The notes: generated by a model from the letters alone, not told the origin. Positions 1-11,882 are shown, counted from the first letter of the stretch. The stretch is DNA of 64,000 bases from Harmonia axyridis (GCF_914767665.1 NC_059507.1:3782001-3846000); one strand, 5' to 3'. A program made the numbers and translations.

Positions 1-1
1 T

Positions 2-2188
2 GTGAATATCGAAAGTTTAAATGTTGAAGGCATTTTCGAATGTTGTTGCATTAGGATTCCGACTGAAGGTATGACAATTGCTGCTTGTTATAGACCTCCA
101 TCAGGAGATTTTGATTTGTTCTTGCAAGTTTTCAATGAATTTCTCAATTACTTATCCACTATGTCAGGTAGAATAATTATTGGAGGAGATTTTAATATAG
201 ACCTTTTGGTTCATAGCGACAGTTCAATGTTTTTCAGGGATTCTATTGCGTGTTTTAATTTTCAGTCGGTTATTTCATTGCCAACAAGAGTCACTTCAAC
301 ATCGAGAACATGCATAGATAATTTTCTGATAAATTTTGACGATGGATTCAGTACTAGTCTGAAAGATTTTTTTGTTTCTGACCACTGTGCTATTTTGATA
401 GATGTGAAATCGAGTATTTCAGAGAAAAAACATAAGCGTTCAATTTATGCCAGAGTGCATAGTGCTGAAAATATTGAGACTTTTAAATCTTTTTTATATC
501 AAGAAAGTTGGGATGAAGTTTTTGAACATAAAAGTCCCAATATGTCTTTCAATTGTTTTTCTCAAATTATTCATTATTATTATGAGAAATCGTTTCCCAT
601 GAATAAATTCAACTCTCATTCAACTCAGAGTAAGGTCCTTTGTTCTGAATTGACAGAAATCAGAAACCTTGTTAGCCTTTTTGGTGAATTAGCCAAACAA
701 GATGAACGTTTCAGGGGGGATTTCCGGTATTATAATAGTATGTACATGAAAAACCTATCTGAAATTCAAGTAATGCATTTTGATGCTGAAATAGCACAAT
801 CAAATAATAAAACTAAAACTACATGGCAGCTTATTAATAGAATAAAGAAAAAAAACCATAGTAAAAATAACATTGTTATTGAGGAAAATGGAGTGAGGAT
901 TTCTGAGATTACTGCGGCCAACAATTTCAATGATCATTTTTTGAATTTTACCTCACTACCAGTTGGAGTGGATACTAAATACGCAGATAATAATGTCCAA
1001 TTCAATAATAACACCATGTTTATGACTCCTGTCTGTGAGGGGGATATATTGAGTTTAATTGCTAGGCTGAAAAATACAAATTCTGCGGGATTTGATAATA
1101 TTTCCAATAAAATAATTAAAATATGTAAGCTAGAACTTTGCAAGCCGTTAACTTATCTGCTCAATTTAACAATTGAAACGGGTATTTTTCCGGAAAAACT
1201 CAAACTAGCCATAGTAACACCTGTTTATAAAAGGGGTGACACTAATTCTTATGAAAGTTATCGTGCTGTCAGTATTTTATCTAGTATAGGCAAAATTTAT
1301 GAGCTCAAGATGAATGAACTGTTGACTTCATTTTTTGATAAAAATTCTTTATTATCAACTGCCCAACATGGGTTTACGAATAACTGTAGTACGGAAACTG
1401 CACTCTATGAGTTTTATAATGAGATTGTGGCAGATCTAGATTTTGGTATGCATGTTGTGGGTCTGTTTGTAGATTTTTCTAGAGCCTTCGATTTTGTTAA
1501 CCATGAACTACTTCTGCACAAGCTGTACCGTTATGGGGTTCGAGGTCTTAGTCTGGACCTGTTCCGATCTTATCTGACAGGTAGGTCTCAGGTTGTGAAG
1601 ATCGGTGGAGTTTTGAGTACCATGAGATATACTAATACAGGTGTTCCCCAGGGGTCGATTCTAGGCCCAAAGCTGTATGTAATTTTTAGTAATGATCTCC
1701 CAAAATTTTTGAAGAAGAAATCACCTTCATGTAATATAGTATGTTATGCGGATGACACAAATATTCTTGTTTCTGGTGCTGATATAGAACAAGTCAAAAT
1801 CTCTGTTGCAAATACTTGCAATGATATTTTTGAATGGTCAAAAAAGAATAATTTATTGCTCAATTGTTCGAAAACTCATGCGGTACATTTCTCATTGAGG
1901 GTACCAAGGGTGATAGACAATGTAATTCCGATAGCTGATGGCGAGATTCATTTTGTTCAACACACAAAGCTTCTGGGTGTTGTTATGGATTCTCGATGTC
2001 GATGGACAGAGCACATAGAATTTTTGTGTGGTAAAATCCGTAATAGTTGTTTTTCACTCAGATTCATGAAAAAGTATTGTAGCAATACTACATTGAGATC
2101 AATTTATTTTGCTAGCATTCACTGTCACTTGAGATATGGTGTGTTGAATTGGGGTTGTGCCACTGATGTGCAGTATTCATACTGCTAA
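2..2188 (+). pseudogene. Endonuclease-reverse transcriptase of non-LTR element
   Basis: The frame is 728 codons, open at the window edge. The N-terminal part is an apurinic-like (EEP) endonuclease: GGDFNIDLL is near residue 61, followed by SRTCIDNF and SDHCAILI, the metal-site and catalytic His motifs. The reverse transcriptase follows: VYKRGDTNSYESYRAVSIL, then FVDFSRAFDFVNHELL (first catalytic Asp), TGVPQGSILGP and YADDTNIL, the catalytic YADD box near residue 585. The enzyme nicks target DNA and primes cDNA synthesis on it. The frame ends prematurely at 2188 while homologous coding continues in another frame, so the protein is broken in its C-terminal part. The true start is outside the window. 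Confidence 0.9.
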
Positions 2189-2556
2189 AGTACGCAATAA
2201 GAATAATTGCTGGGATTCCTTTTCGAGAATCATGTAGGTCATCCTTCAAGGATTTAAAAATACTCACTTTGGTAGGAATTTACATTTTTGAAGTTTGTAA
2301 ATATGTGTTCATGAATAGATATTTATTTGTTAATGATATCAAACATTGTTATAATACCAGAGGAAAATTTTTGTTAGCACCAAAAAATCACAGTACTACG
2401 TATTATCAAAAAAATCTGCAGTATATGGGTTGTAAAATTTTCAATAGGTTACCTGTAGAAGTACAAAATTCTCCAAATTTATTTATTTTCAAGAAGAGGG
2501 TTAAGTCATTACTTTTAGATAAGAATTGCTATTATATTTCTGAGTTTTTTGAATGA
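2189..2556 (+). pseudogene. C-terminal part of the same RT, shifted frame
   Basis: After the stop at 2186-2188 the coding signal resumes in another frame: LLKYAIRIIAGIPFRESC, then RPVEV-type residues (NRLPVEVQNSP) and a Lys-rich end (FKKRVKSLLLDKN). This is the usual C-terminal thumb/connection segment of Jockey/CR1-type RTs. A one-base loss near 2180 explains the break. Confidence 0.8.
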
Positions 2557-2619
2557 ATGTATTTATTTTGACGTTTTCTTTTGTTGTATGCTCTCGCTCT
2601 GTATATTTAACATAAGAAA

Positions 2620-2651
2620 TAAAGATTATTATTATTATTATTATTATTATA
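2620..2651 (+). repeat. ATT microsatellite tail
   Basis: About ten ATT units directly follow an AATAAA at the end of the non-LTR element. This is the simple-repeat 3' tail expected for that type of retrotransposon. Confidence 0.9.
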
Positions 2652-2656
2652 ATAAC

Positions 2657-3857
2657 AAAAATGAACTAGAAAGAATTTAGGTCATTATAAAATGAAAGAT
2701 TTTTTAAAATAGGAGTTTAATATTTTATTACATTAAATTTAAATTACATGGCCACAAAACATAAATGCTACGACTATATTCTAATAAGAATCAACATCTG
2801 TATAATATACTAGAAAATTCACAAAAAGTAATTCTAGTATCTAGACCCACTCAATGATTATTGTTTTTAGATTCGCAAAAATCATTCAATAGATCGCTTG
2901 AAATTTACAAAGCAGTTCCAGATACTTGAAAAATAAGACAATGATAGAAAATTGAAAATGAAGGAATGGAGAAGTAATGAGAAAATAAATTATCAAAATA
3001 TACATTAGAATGATTGGGATCTCACAAATATATCACATCAATTAAATTTGAGCATACTAATTATTAAATGGTCAGTTTATTCATTTTGCTGTGATAAATT
3101 TCCACATTTCTGAGTTCTTCCGAATTGTATTGAAAGTTCAAATTTGATTGATGCAATGAAATCATTAAAACGACCAGAGATCGAAAAATGTAGGTGAGAA
3201 TGTTGGAATTCTACAAGGCAATCGAACCTTAGTTTGATATTTTTTGATATTTAGATCCCTGATGATTCTTGTCGATCTAAAGCAGTAGTTAAATAGGTTC
3301 CAACCATATTCATTACTTTATTATCACTGTCATCTTGCACTTCAAAGCAAATAATTTCTTATTCAAGAACTCAATAGAAAAATGCTCCTCTTTAGAGTAA
3401 AATGTATCTTTCACAAAATACAAGCCTACTTTTTTCTATTTAGTGAAAATACTGGCTATATCATACGTCGCTTTCACATTTCTTGACGATGGTTTTCAAA
3501 TAAATGTTAACAAAGGAACTGCCTTATACGATATCTACTTATAAACAGGTATGTAGTCATGAGGATTTTGAAATATGCCTTTTGTTTACCCTTCCATTTT
3601 ACGATTTACCGATTTTACACGAATCAACGATTATTCTTGTAGGTATTGTGTTATCTTCTACCAGAACAGGTTTTTGCAATTATCTCTTTTGGATAATTCA
3701 TTAGTGGAAAAATATTTATATTTCTCAGGAAATTCATCGATCTAATTCAAGGGTACCGAAACTCTTAGAAATTCATCATTTAGAGTTATCGTTTCCGTTT
3801 TAAGTTGGTTAGTTTTTTTCAAAAATCTTTCGAAAGAAATTCTGCCAGCTTTCTAAG
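2657..3857. other. Intergenic, no gene recognised
   Basis: AT-rich DNA with frequent stops in all frames. I see no domain motif, RNA gene or clear repeat here. Confidence 0.6.
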
Positions 3858-4662
3858 CAAGGGCGTAGTTCTTTTTTTCTTGGGTGGGAGGTTATCAAAA
3901 AATTTTTTTGACGACATTGTTTTCTCATATCTATAATGTGAGAAAAATAGGTTTGATAACAAGGTTTGAACCAATTTACTCGAAATATTTTTTTTTTTAT
4001 TACCAATTCGATTGTTCTTATCTTATACTGGGTGTTCCTGAATTGCAGTTACGAAGGAAAATGGGAGCTCCCATGGGTAATTTTGAAAATAAAATGGCCC
4101 ATAAACATGAGCCCGCAAACGCTTTGTTTTCGAGATACAGGTTGTTTCTTGTAGTCCTACTTTTTTGTGGTGCTTAACCAGTTTATCGAATCTTTATTAA
4201 TCTTCGCTACAGAGTTGGTGAATCAGTATCAATTATAGTATAATTTATTTATCACAGCTACCTAACTGGATCTTTATAATAATTTGGATTTTCCTGAGAA
4301 TTACTATAGAGAGCTGTTTGAATTTTTTTCTCTGAATCGATTGCAGATACGACAAAACTACAACAAACCAAAAAGTGTAGTAATGAACCAGTGGATCACA
4401 AAAAAAAAATACTGGAGTAAAGAAGCGGGCACCCTTCCAGGAATAATTCACTCTGTAGATTTGCATTCAAAATTCGGATATCACATGATGAAAACTTCAA
4501 ATTGGAATATCTATGCCAATTCAAGTTGAATATCTTGTGAAGGGAAGGTGCTTTGAGAGAAAAACTTGAACTAGCTTTGACACCTCTGTATCTCAAAAAC
4601 AAAGCGTTTGCGGACTCATGTTATAGAATTACCCCCAGTGCCCCCCCATTTCTACGCCCTTG
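3858..4662. mobile_element. Non-autonomous repeat with 11-bp inverted ends
   Basis: The block begins with CAAGGGCGTAG and ends with the reverse complement CTACGCCCTTG. The interior has no coding sequence and carries phrases found in several other places (tgggtgttcctgaat; cgcaaacgctttgttttc). Related copies start at 20512 and 34852, and weaker relatives lie near 60118 and at the window end. A MITE-like DNA element is the best reading; I saw no clear target-site duplication. Confidence 0.6.
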
Positions 4663-5178
4663 TTTCCAAGTATTATTTTGATGGGATATTTGATCCTATA
4701 ATGTGGTTTTAAAAATGCTTACCATCGATCTAAAAGTTATGGTAACCCAGATGTAATTAGACGAGACATATTGAAAAATTCGAATTCTAGTTGCATTTTT
4801 AAATTGTGAAAGTAAGAAACATCTCAAAACACATGATGAAAACTTCAAATTGGAATATCTATGCCAATTCAAGTTGAATATCTTGTGAAGGTAAGGTGCT
4901 TTGAGAGAAAAACTTGAACTAGCTTTGACACCTCTGTATCTCAAAAACAAAGCGTTTGCGGACTCATGTTATAGAATTACCCCCAGTGCCCCCCCATTTC
5001 TACGCCCTTGTTTCCAAGTATTATTTTGATGGGATATTTGATCCTATAATGTGGTTTTAAAAATGCTTACCATCGATCTAAAAGTTATGGTAACCCAGAT
5101 GTAATTAGACGAGACATATTGAAAAATTCAAATTCTAGTTGCATCTTTAAATTGTGAAAGTAAGAAACATCTCAAAAC
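4483..5178. repeat. Tandem duplication, 2 x 348 bp
   Basis: The stretch beginning ACATGATGAAAACTTC at 4483 starts again at 4831, exactly 348 bp later, and the second unit ends at 5178. Only a few substitutions separate the units. The unit spans the right end of the 3858-4662 element plus flanking DNA, so the duplication came after that insertion. Confidence 0.85.
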
Positions 5179-5377
5179 AGTCAATCTATACATAATGATT
5201 TGAAGGTTCCTAGCTAATAGTATCAATTGTCATTATAACAAAAAAAAGGGAATTCCTTTCTGGGCGGTTTTCATTATAGTGAATGGAACTAGCAGAACAA
5301 TTCAGTCAATCAATCTAGTAGTATTTAGTATTTATCTACATTTTTTGAGCTAGATATTTCGGGTACTTGATATTGTA

Positions 5378-6589
5378 CAGGGTGGGCAAATTTCGATGTT
5401 TTAGCACTACGACTTTTGAACTAGAGGAGATAGACGAAATCTGATACCCCATTCTCGTTCTCTCTTTCTGAGAAACTAACAAGGCTAGTATTCATTTTTG
5501 GCCACCTTCTTTTGTTTTCGAGTTATCAGCGAAAATTGGAGAAATAGCTATATCGAAAAAATCTCCTTTAATACTGACAATAGAGCTCTGAAATTAAAAC
5601 ATTATAGAGGCACTTTTTTACGTAGAATCCAGTGGCGTGCTCGTCTTTCCAGCAGGATTTTTAATTACGAAGCTGTGAACCAAAGATATTTTTTTTAAAT
5701 GGGAACACTAGATTTCTGTGCCAATTTTTGAAAGCTCAATTTTTCCTGATTTCAAAAATATACCACATCGTATGGTTTGTATCAATAAAAATAATGGAAA
5801 ATGGTCAAAAACCTTTTTTCATCTAAGAGTCTCAATATTTCTATAGTTTCAACTGTTGATGAGCATAGAAAAATTGCGTTTCCTATAACAATAGCTGTGT
5901 CCTTCCGTCAATCTGATTATTTCTATGATTTTTACTGATTTCTACAAAATTTGAATGTAGATATATTTTATGAATTTTTTATTTCAAAATGGATTCGGCT
6001 ATAACGAAAAGTACCACATGATCGACTGTTTCAATCGAAAGAGTTGTATCGAGATGGATGCATTAGACTATTATTCTCATAGATATCGAGGATTTTTCTG
6101 TATTTTTCTATGCTCATCAACAGTTGAAACCATAGAAAGTTTGAGATTTTGTGATGAAAAAAGGGTTTTTGACTATTTTTTATTATTTATATTGATACAA
6201 ATCATACGTTGTGGTATATTTTTGGAATCAGGAAAAATTGAGCTTTCAAAAATTGGCACAGAAATTTAGTGTTCCCATTTGAAAAAACATAACTTCGGTT
6301 CATAGCTACGTAATTAAAAACCGTTGAAAAGACGAGCACGCCACTGGATTCTTGCCTATATGATGTTTTAATTTCAGAGCTCTATTTATTAGCGAAGATA
6401 AAAATGTTTTTCGATATCGCTATTTTTCCTATTTTCGCTGATAACTCGAAAACAAAAGAAGGTGGCCAAAAATGAATTCTACCCTCGTTAGTTTCACAGA
6501 AAAATAGAACGAGAACGGGGTATTATATTTTGTCTATATTATCTGGTTCAAAAATTGTAGTGCTAAAACATCGAAATTTGCCCACCCTG
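5378..6589. mobile_element. Fold-back element with TA-flanked CAGGGTG ends
   Basis: The left arm (5378 to about 5873) and right arm (about 6096 to 6589) are inverted copies: CAGGGTGGGCAAATTTCGAT at the left end is mirrored at the right end, and inner markers such as the GCTCATCAACAG stretch also pair. A roughly 220-bp unpaired spacer separates them. TA dinucleotides flank both ends (5376-5377 and 6590-6591), as for Tc1/mariner-type insertion. No coding sequence is visible. Confidence 0.8.
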
Positions 6590-7250
6590 TATACCTGACG
6601 AACTTAGCCAACCATCCCCTCGATTCTTCAAAATCATTTTAATTGAACTGAATGCTACATCTGGTTCCATCCAATTATAGTAAAAAATGTGAGTCACACT
6701 CGAAAAATCTGTGAAAGGGATATAATGTCAATTCTAATAAGCCTTACAAATAGGTAAGAAAAGTAAAAAGTCTTTGTACAAAAAGCAGGTGGTTTTGAAC
6801 ATGCATTTTTTTGTTTTTATCTAAGTCTGAAAGAATATTGGAGGGTATCATACATCTACCTATGAATATGTTTTTGATAGCTGTATTCTATTCACACAGA
6901 ACACGCTATTTCTAAACCACAAATGGCGGCACCTGGCTTCAAACGTTCTAGATATTTTGTAGATAAATGGCGTCAAGCTAATCTTCCATATGACCGAAAA
7001 ATTAAGTATAGTGTGAACCCTTGGAGTATCCGATATCACTTAAGTAAATTGATACAAAATACTAACACTGCTCCCTAACAGTTATCACACTTATTATCGA
7101 AATTAATATCATGATAGGATATCGCGAATACTCCAGTTAACATTGAATCATATCAACATAAATAAGAGAACTTTACATTTCAAAATATTGCTCGAAATAA
7201 AACGAAGGCTCATGCCGCTAAGTCGAAATTAAGGAATGGTTTTCTGTATC
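6590..7250. other. Downstream flank of Appl, no gene recognised
   Basis: This probably contains Appl 3' untranslated sequence, since transcription comes from the right. No coding motif or repeat was recognised. Confidence 0.5.
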
Positions 7251-7254
7251 TTTA

Positions 7255-7512
7255 TTACTCTTTTACTTCGAAATATTTATAGGTAGGGTTTTCATAACCG
7301 TTGACTTGCATGTTTGCCACGTGTCTTTCTTCCGGTGTGGCAGCTTGATCTACCTCGATGAAACCCTGGCTTTTCGGTGACCTGTTAGAGCGTCTTTTCA
7401 CAATCAGGAAACCAACAGCGAACAGAGCTGTTAGAGCTGTTCCAGCAAATACCAGAGTGAAAGCTATACTTTTGGCATGTTGATGGTACACTTCTCTACG
7501 AACGGAGAATGT
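7255..7512 (-). CDS. Appl: Appl last coding exon: membrane helix and NPTY tail
   Basis: Phase-0 exon of 85 codons plus TAA. The acceptor is tttccag|ACATTC at 7513. It starts TFSVRREVYHQHAKS, followed by a hydrophobic segment of about 23 residues (from IAFTLVFAG to VGFLIV, exon residues 16-38) and a KRR stop-transfer. The cytoplasmic part contains VDQAATPEERHV and ends GYENPTYKYFEVKE. The YENPTY motif binds PTB-domain adaptors and drives endocytosis throughout the APP family. The stop codon overlaps an AATAAA (7256-7251), which is probably fortuitous or an alternative site because APPL transcripts usually carry longer 3' ends. Identification is essentially certain. Confidence 0.97.
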   Translation of the reverse strand, partial: TFSVRREVYHQHAKSIAFTLVFAGTALTALFAVGFLIVKRRSNRSPKSQGFIEVDQAATPEERHVANMQVNGYENPTYKYFEVKE

Positions 7513-7556
7513 CTGGAAATGGACAAAAAAACAGAGTTTTCATCTGAAGGAAATTC

Positions 7557-8163
7557 TAAGGCCAGTTGCACCATTTGCCTAAACATTGATTATTTAAACA
7601 TTGATTACTTCCTGATTTTTCTTAAGAAATCAGAGAGTAATCAATGTTTGAATTTTTAATCAATGTTAAGGCAAATGGTGCAACTGGCCCTTAAAATTTT
7701 ATCAAATATTATTTACTTAGGCTTATGGTCAGATGCACCATTTGCCTAAACATTGATTACTTCCTGATTTTTCTTAAGAAATTAGAGAGTAATCAATGTT
7801 TAAATTTTTGATCAATGTTTAGGCAAATGGTGTAACTGGCCCTTAGAATTTTGTCAAATATTAACTTGGGCTTATGGCCAGTTGCACCATTTGCCTAAAC
7901 ATTGATTAAAATTTAAACATTGATTACTTCCAGATTTTTCTTGAGAAATCAGAGAGTAATCAATGTTTAAATTTTTAATCAATGTTTAGGCAAATGGTGC
8001 AACTGGCCCTTAAAATTTTATCAAATATTATTTACTTAGGCTTATGGTCAGATGCACCATTTGCCTAAACATTGATTACTTCCTGATTTTTCTTGAGAAA
8101 TCAGAGAGTAATCAATGTTTAAATTTTTAATCAATGTTTAGGCAAATGGTGCAACTGGCCCTA
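7557..8163. repeat. Array of four hairpin MITE units
   Basis: Four units of roughly 120-140 bp lie at about 7557-7692, 7726-7845, 7872-8012 and 8044-8163. Each begins near GCACCATTTGCCTAAACATT and ends with the reverse complement, so each can form a long hairpin. Units 1+2 and 3+4 share the same spacer (atcaaatattatttacttag), with a period near 320 bp, so a two-unit module was duplicated. The array lies in the last Appl intron and begins about 45 bp from the 3' splice site. Confidence 0.85.
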
Positions 8164-8422
8164 AGCCTAAGTTAATATTTGAGCTAAGATTTCTGAGGCA
8201 CAAATCTAAAACATGGATGAGGAACTCACAATGAAGAAACAATTCTTCATCAATAATTGACGAATAATAGTTATTTCTCTAATTCACTGAATTTTTATTG
8301 GAATATTCCCTTAAATATCGTTTAGTGATTTTTGCATTGAAGAATGTTGGTTGGCAGAACTGTTTTCTGTATCAAAAATTTGACAGATGATAGATAAATC
8401 AATAATGGGAATGTTTCGAGTA

Positions 8423-9669
8423 CCAACAGTGATTCAGTGGAATGGCCTTTTAGACGTTTATGGAAAACTAATCATAATTTTGAGCTGAAAATTTGCATAT
8501 TGAGGTTTGAGACAATGATCTTTCTCCCTTAAATATTTTCAGATCTCTATATCTTCCGATTATACCGGAAACAGACTACTACTTCCTCATTTCGAATGGC
8601 ACACCCAGTATATTATTGCATCATTAGAAATCTTTTTTGATGACAATTTCGGAAATATGCCATATCTTGACTAAAAAATCAACGGTTCATAAGTAATGGG
8701 ATTCTTATGAAAAAATGGTAGCGATGAGGACTCACATTTTCTTTTAATTTTTCGGCAGAAAAAGCTTTTTTCGAAAAAATTTTCTTCTTTTTCAATTCTG
8801 CAAATACGTATATTATAAGACTGTTTGCGGTTTGGACCAAAAATGTACAGGGTGTTCATAAGAAGAACATTAATTTGGACGAAACAAATTCATCAAAACT
8901 CAAGATTTTCAAATTAGAACCTATATTTTTTATTATTTCAGTCGATACTACGTCCAAAAATAGTGGAGGTTACTTAAGCAAACCCTATACCTAAAATGAA
9001 TACTTTAAGAGTTATCGAGGAAGAACCTTAAATGAGGAAAAACAGCAATTCCTCACTGTGTGGAATTGTCTGTGACTTTCGGAAAACACAGAAGAAATAA
9101 ATTCAATGTTTTGATAACTAAGTTTTACATTTCAGTAAACCTCACTATTTTTGTACGTAGAATCGACTGAAATAATAAAAAATATAGGTTCTAGGTTTGA
9201 AAATTTAGAGTTTTGATCAATTTAACTTGTCCAAGTTCATGATCTTCTTATGAACACCCTGTACATTTTTGGTCCAAACCGCAAACAGTTTTATAATACT
9301 TCTTATTTGCAGAATCGAAAAAAACAGCTTTTTCTGCCGAAATATTAAAAAAATGTGGGTCCTCATCGCCACCATTTTCATCATAAGAATCCCATTAACT
9401 CATGAACCGTTGAGTTTTTACCCAAGGATATTGCATATTGCCGAAATTGTCGTTAAAAAAAGCTAACTAATGATGCAATAATATACTGGATGTGCCACTT
9501 GAAATGAGGAAGTAGTACTCTGTTTCCGGTATAACCGGAAGTTGTAGAGATCTGAAAATATTTTAGGGAAAAAGACCATTGCCGCAAACCACAATATTCA
9601 AATTTTCAGCTCAAAATTATGATAAGTTTTCGATAAACGTTCAACAGGCCATCCCGGTGAATCACCCTG
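8423..9669. mobile_element. Fold-back element in last Appl intron
   Basis: The arms are inverted copies around a centre near 9040. The left arm includes TTCAGATCTCTATATCTTCC and a motif ending ATTGCATCATTAG; the right arm carries their reverse complements and ends ATTCACCCTGTA-like at 9669, with TA following. The left terminus is degraded. Related sequence lies at 55342-56240 and 58838-59420. No coding sequence. The element sits inside the intron 7513-9763. Confidence 0.75.
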
Positions 9670-9763
9670 TATAATAATGAAATAAAACCAAAAATCTTTG
9701 TAAAACTGAGATATAAACGTATTCGCCACAGAATTAGGGATATTATGTTTTATCAATACTTAC

Positions 9764-9955
9764 AGGCTCATCATGACTCATTTGGTGAGTCATGGAATGA
9801 GAAATTCTTATTGTCTCCTGCCTGTGAGCTACAGCAGCGACATCTTCAACAGCTTGTTGGACAGCAGAATCATCAACTTGTCTATGTTTGGTACTGACAT
9901 CATTGCTTATTAAATCCACGGTACTATTGAGAACATTCTGGGTTGATGTAGAATA
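9764..9955 (-). CDS. Appl: Appl exon: juxtamembrane region
   Basis: Phase 0 at both ends, 64 codons. Acceptor ttttttcag|TATTCT; donor CCT|GTAAGT at 9763. The protein begins YSTSTQNVL, has an acidic-to-neutral helical stretch (AVQQAVEDVAAVAHRQ) and ends MTHQMSHDEP, joining directly to TFSVRREVY of the next exon. This position corresponds to the poorly conserved extracellular juxtamembrane stretch, where sheddases cut in the family. It is followed by a 2.25-kb intron filled with repeats. Confidence 0.92.
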
Positions 9956-10126
9956 CTGAAAAAATGTTGTTATGCATATTGTGTAATTGTTCAATTTTAT
10001 ATAATTAAATATCATAACCTATTGAACATAAATAACATAAGAAACGTCAAAAATAATACACAGAGTTGCCATTATAACAGTTTTAAATCGTATCATTCCT
10101 ATTAGAAAACCCGTTTCAAGCCTTAC

Positions 10127-10645
10127 CTTATTCTCTTCTGGCAAGGATTCATCCTCCATATCCTCATCATCGAAGTTGCTTATCTTCTTACCCAAAACTC
10201 CCTCGACACGTTTCTTCTCTTCCTTGAGATCCATTCGTTCCTTTTTCCTCTGTTCTTTCCTCTCCTTTTCTTGTATTTTTTGCCTTTCCTTTTCGGCTTG
10301 TTTGGTGGCCACATCATATTTGTATTTGTTCAAGATGGCTTGTTCAGCTTCAGTGGTCATAGCTAGAAGAGAACCTGGAGTTTCATCTTTGGATCGTAGA
10401 GCTTGGATGTAGTCGTCCATCAGTTGTTCTATTTTGGCTGCCAAAGCAGGGTAGCGTCTGAGCATCTGCATGCTTTGGTTGACTGTTCTATCGATGTCCA
10501 AAAGACGCTCTAACGTTCTTGGTTGTTCTCTAGTGGCAGCCTCGATACTGCTGGAGAGCAGATGACGGTAATGTGTTATAGCATGAGCCCTGTCTTTATG
10601 CAGTGCCCGTAGGACTTTCTGTAGACATTTTTGTACTCGATGGGT
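10127..10645 (-). CDS. Appl: Appl exon: C-terminal half of E2 and linker
   Basis: 173 codons, phase 0 at both ends. Acceptor acttttcag|ACCCAT; donor AAG|GTAAGG at 10126. It starts THRVQKCLQKVLRALHKDR, runs through HYRHLLSSS, LERLLDIDRTVNQSMQMLRR and YPALAAKIEQLMDDY (the long antiparallel helices of E2), then a strongly charged helix (KQAEKERQKIQEKERKEQRK) and an acidic end (DDEDMEDESLPEENK). E2 mediates dimerisation and heparin/proteoglycan binding in APP proteins. The charged Lys/Glu stretch after E2 is longer than in vertebrate APP. A 171-bp intron follows. Confidence 0.95.
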
Positions 10646-10698
10646 CTGAAAAGTTAGAATGAAAATATAAGAAGTTATTAACTTATTTACACACTTAC

Positions 10699-10992
10699 GT
10701 TTGGAGGAACTTCATTGAGAGCTTGGGTATAGCATGTCATGGCTTCTTTTTTCCTCTGGTTGATGTGAGCTAACACCCTCTGTTGGTGCATGGCAGCAAG
10801 TTGATGTTTTTCAGCGTCCCCTTCTTCCTCCAGCGCTTGAACAGTTTGCTGGAACCTCCTTGTCATTCGCTGCTTGAAGTCTTCGGCTCCTCGAGGATCA
10901 CCTTGGCGCATCTCTTGGTAGCGTTCCTCCAAGTCTGACCAGTCCTTCATCACCTTGGTGACCTTTTCACGATGGGTTTCTTCAAGTCGCTT
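10699..10992 (-). CDS. Appl: Appl exon: N-terminal half of E2
   Basis: 98 codons, phase 0. Acceptor attttacag|AAGCGA; donor AAC|GTAAGT at 10698, followed by a 53-bp intron, the shortest of the gene. It reads KRLEETHREKVTKVMKDW through RRFQQTVQALEEEGDAEK and ends YTQALNEVPPN. This matches the first coiled-coil helices of APP E2, ending in the conserved ALxxVPP motif before the second sub-domain. The preceding intron has been enlarged by a Tc1 fold-back insertion. Confidence 0.96.
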
Positions 10993-11369
10993 CTGTAAAA
11001 TATTACCATCTTCATATTCCATTCAAACATTAGATGTTATTTGAATATGAAAAGCAGAAAACCAGAATTCAACGGATCAAGCTTCAAAAATACACTGCGC
11101 AAAAGAATTAACGCACATTATGGAAATCTCAAATTTATTCTACAACTGAAGGTGTTCTCAATGATAATTATTTTTATCAGAATTATGCATGCATATGTTA
11201 TCCACTTTCAACGTTTTTCTTCAATACAGATGTTTTTTCCCAGCAGGAATAAAAAAAGATGAGATTATCAGATTTTGAATGTATTGGCTCCATTCTGAAA
11301 TCAGTTGTTCTCGATCAATTCTAGTGATCAATAGTTTTTCTTTCGTTTGATTTTCTACACTCGATCGCT

Positions 11370-11882
11370 ATGCAACGCGAAACACGCAATTTGATCCAAG
11401 AGAAAATTGCCCAAGCGGTAGTTTTGCGAGAAGAAGGGTGGACATACACAAGAATTGCAGAAAGGTTTGGAGTTTCCCATACAAGTGTGTCCAGAATGTT
11501 GCAGCGATTCAGGGAGACAGGTATGAATGTCCGAAGACCAGGACAGGGTAGACCACGGGTAACAACTGCCATTCAAGAACGTTTCTTGAAAGTTTCTTCA
11601 TTGAGACAACGGTTTGCAATCGCTCGCCTCCTTCAAAATCAGCTTGAGCAATCTCATAGGGTGCAAATTAGCACTCAGACAATAAGAAATCGCCTCAGAG
11701 AATATGATTTAAGGCCTCGTGTCGCGGCAAGAGGCCCAGCTCTTACCCCAGCCCATCGAAGGGCGCGTTTGGATTTTGCGAGAGAACATATCCATTGGGA
11801 AGAGGCTGATTGGGAAAGAGTGCACTGCGCATATCTTTCATGTGGACGTCTGTATACAAGGGAACGTCGATCACAATGGTAG
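11370..11882 (+). pseudogene. Tc1 transposase N-terminus, left arm
   Basis: It starts MQRETRNLIQEKIAQAVVLR and continues with a paired-type helix-turn-helix (WTYTRIAERFGVSHTSVSRM), the linker GRPRVTTA and the second DNA-binding part. True transposase homology ends near 11820 at HWEEADWERV. The last roughly 20 residues run into the inverted centre and are meaningless. The catalytic DDE region is absent. Confidence 0.9.

Larger units (their letters stand above)
1..2656 (+). mobile_element. Non-LTR retrotransposon, 5'-truncated by window edge
   Basis: The element has an endonuclease-reverse transcriptase reading frame, a short 3' untranslated stretch and a terminal ATT microsatellite. Endonuclease plus RT without RNase H, and a simple-repeat tail, fit the Jockey/CR1 group of LINE elements. 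It lies downstream of the Appl stop codon and points towards the gene's 3' end. A frameshift near 2180 makes this copy defective. The 5' part is outside the window, so the full length and any target-site duplication cannot be read. Confidence 0.9.

Noticed and set aside
6592..6606. CTGACGA at 6595 as a second hammerhead core
   Set aside because: No stem II or GAAA follows.
7557..8163. Regularly spaced repeats suggesting a CRISPR-like array
   Set aside because: The units are 120-140 bp palindromic MITEs with similar spacers in an animal gene; there are no short repeats with unique spacers.
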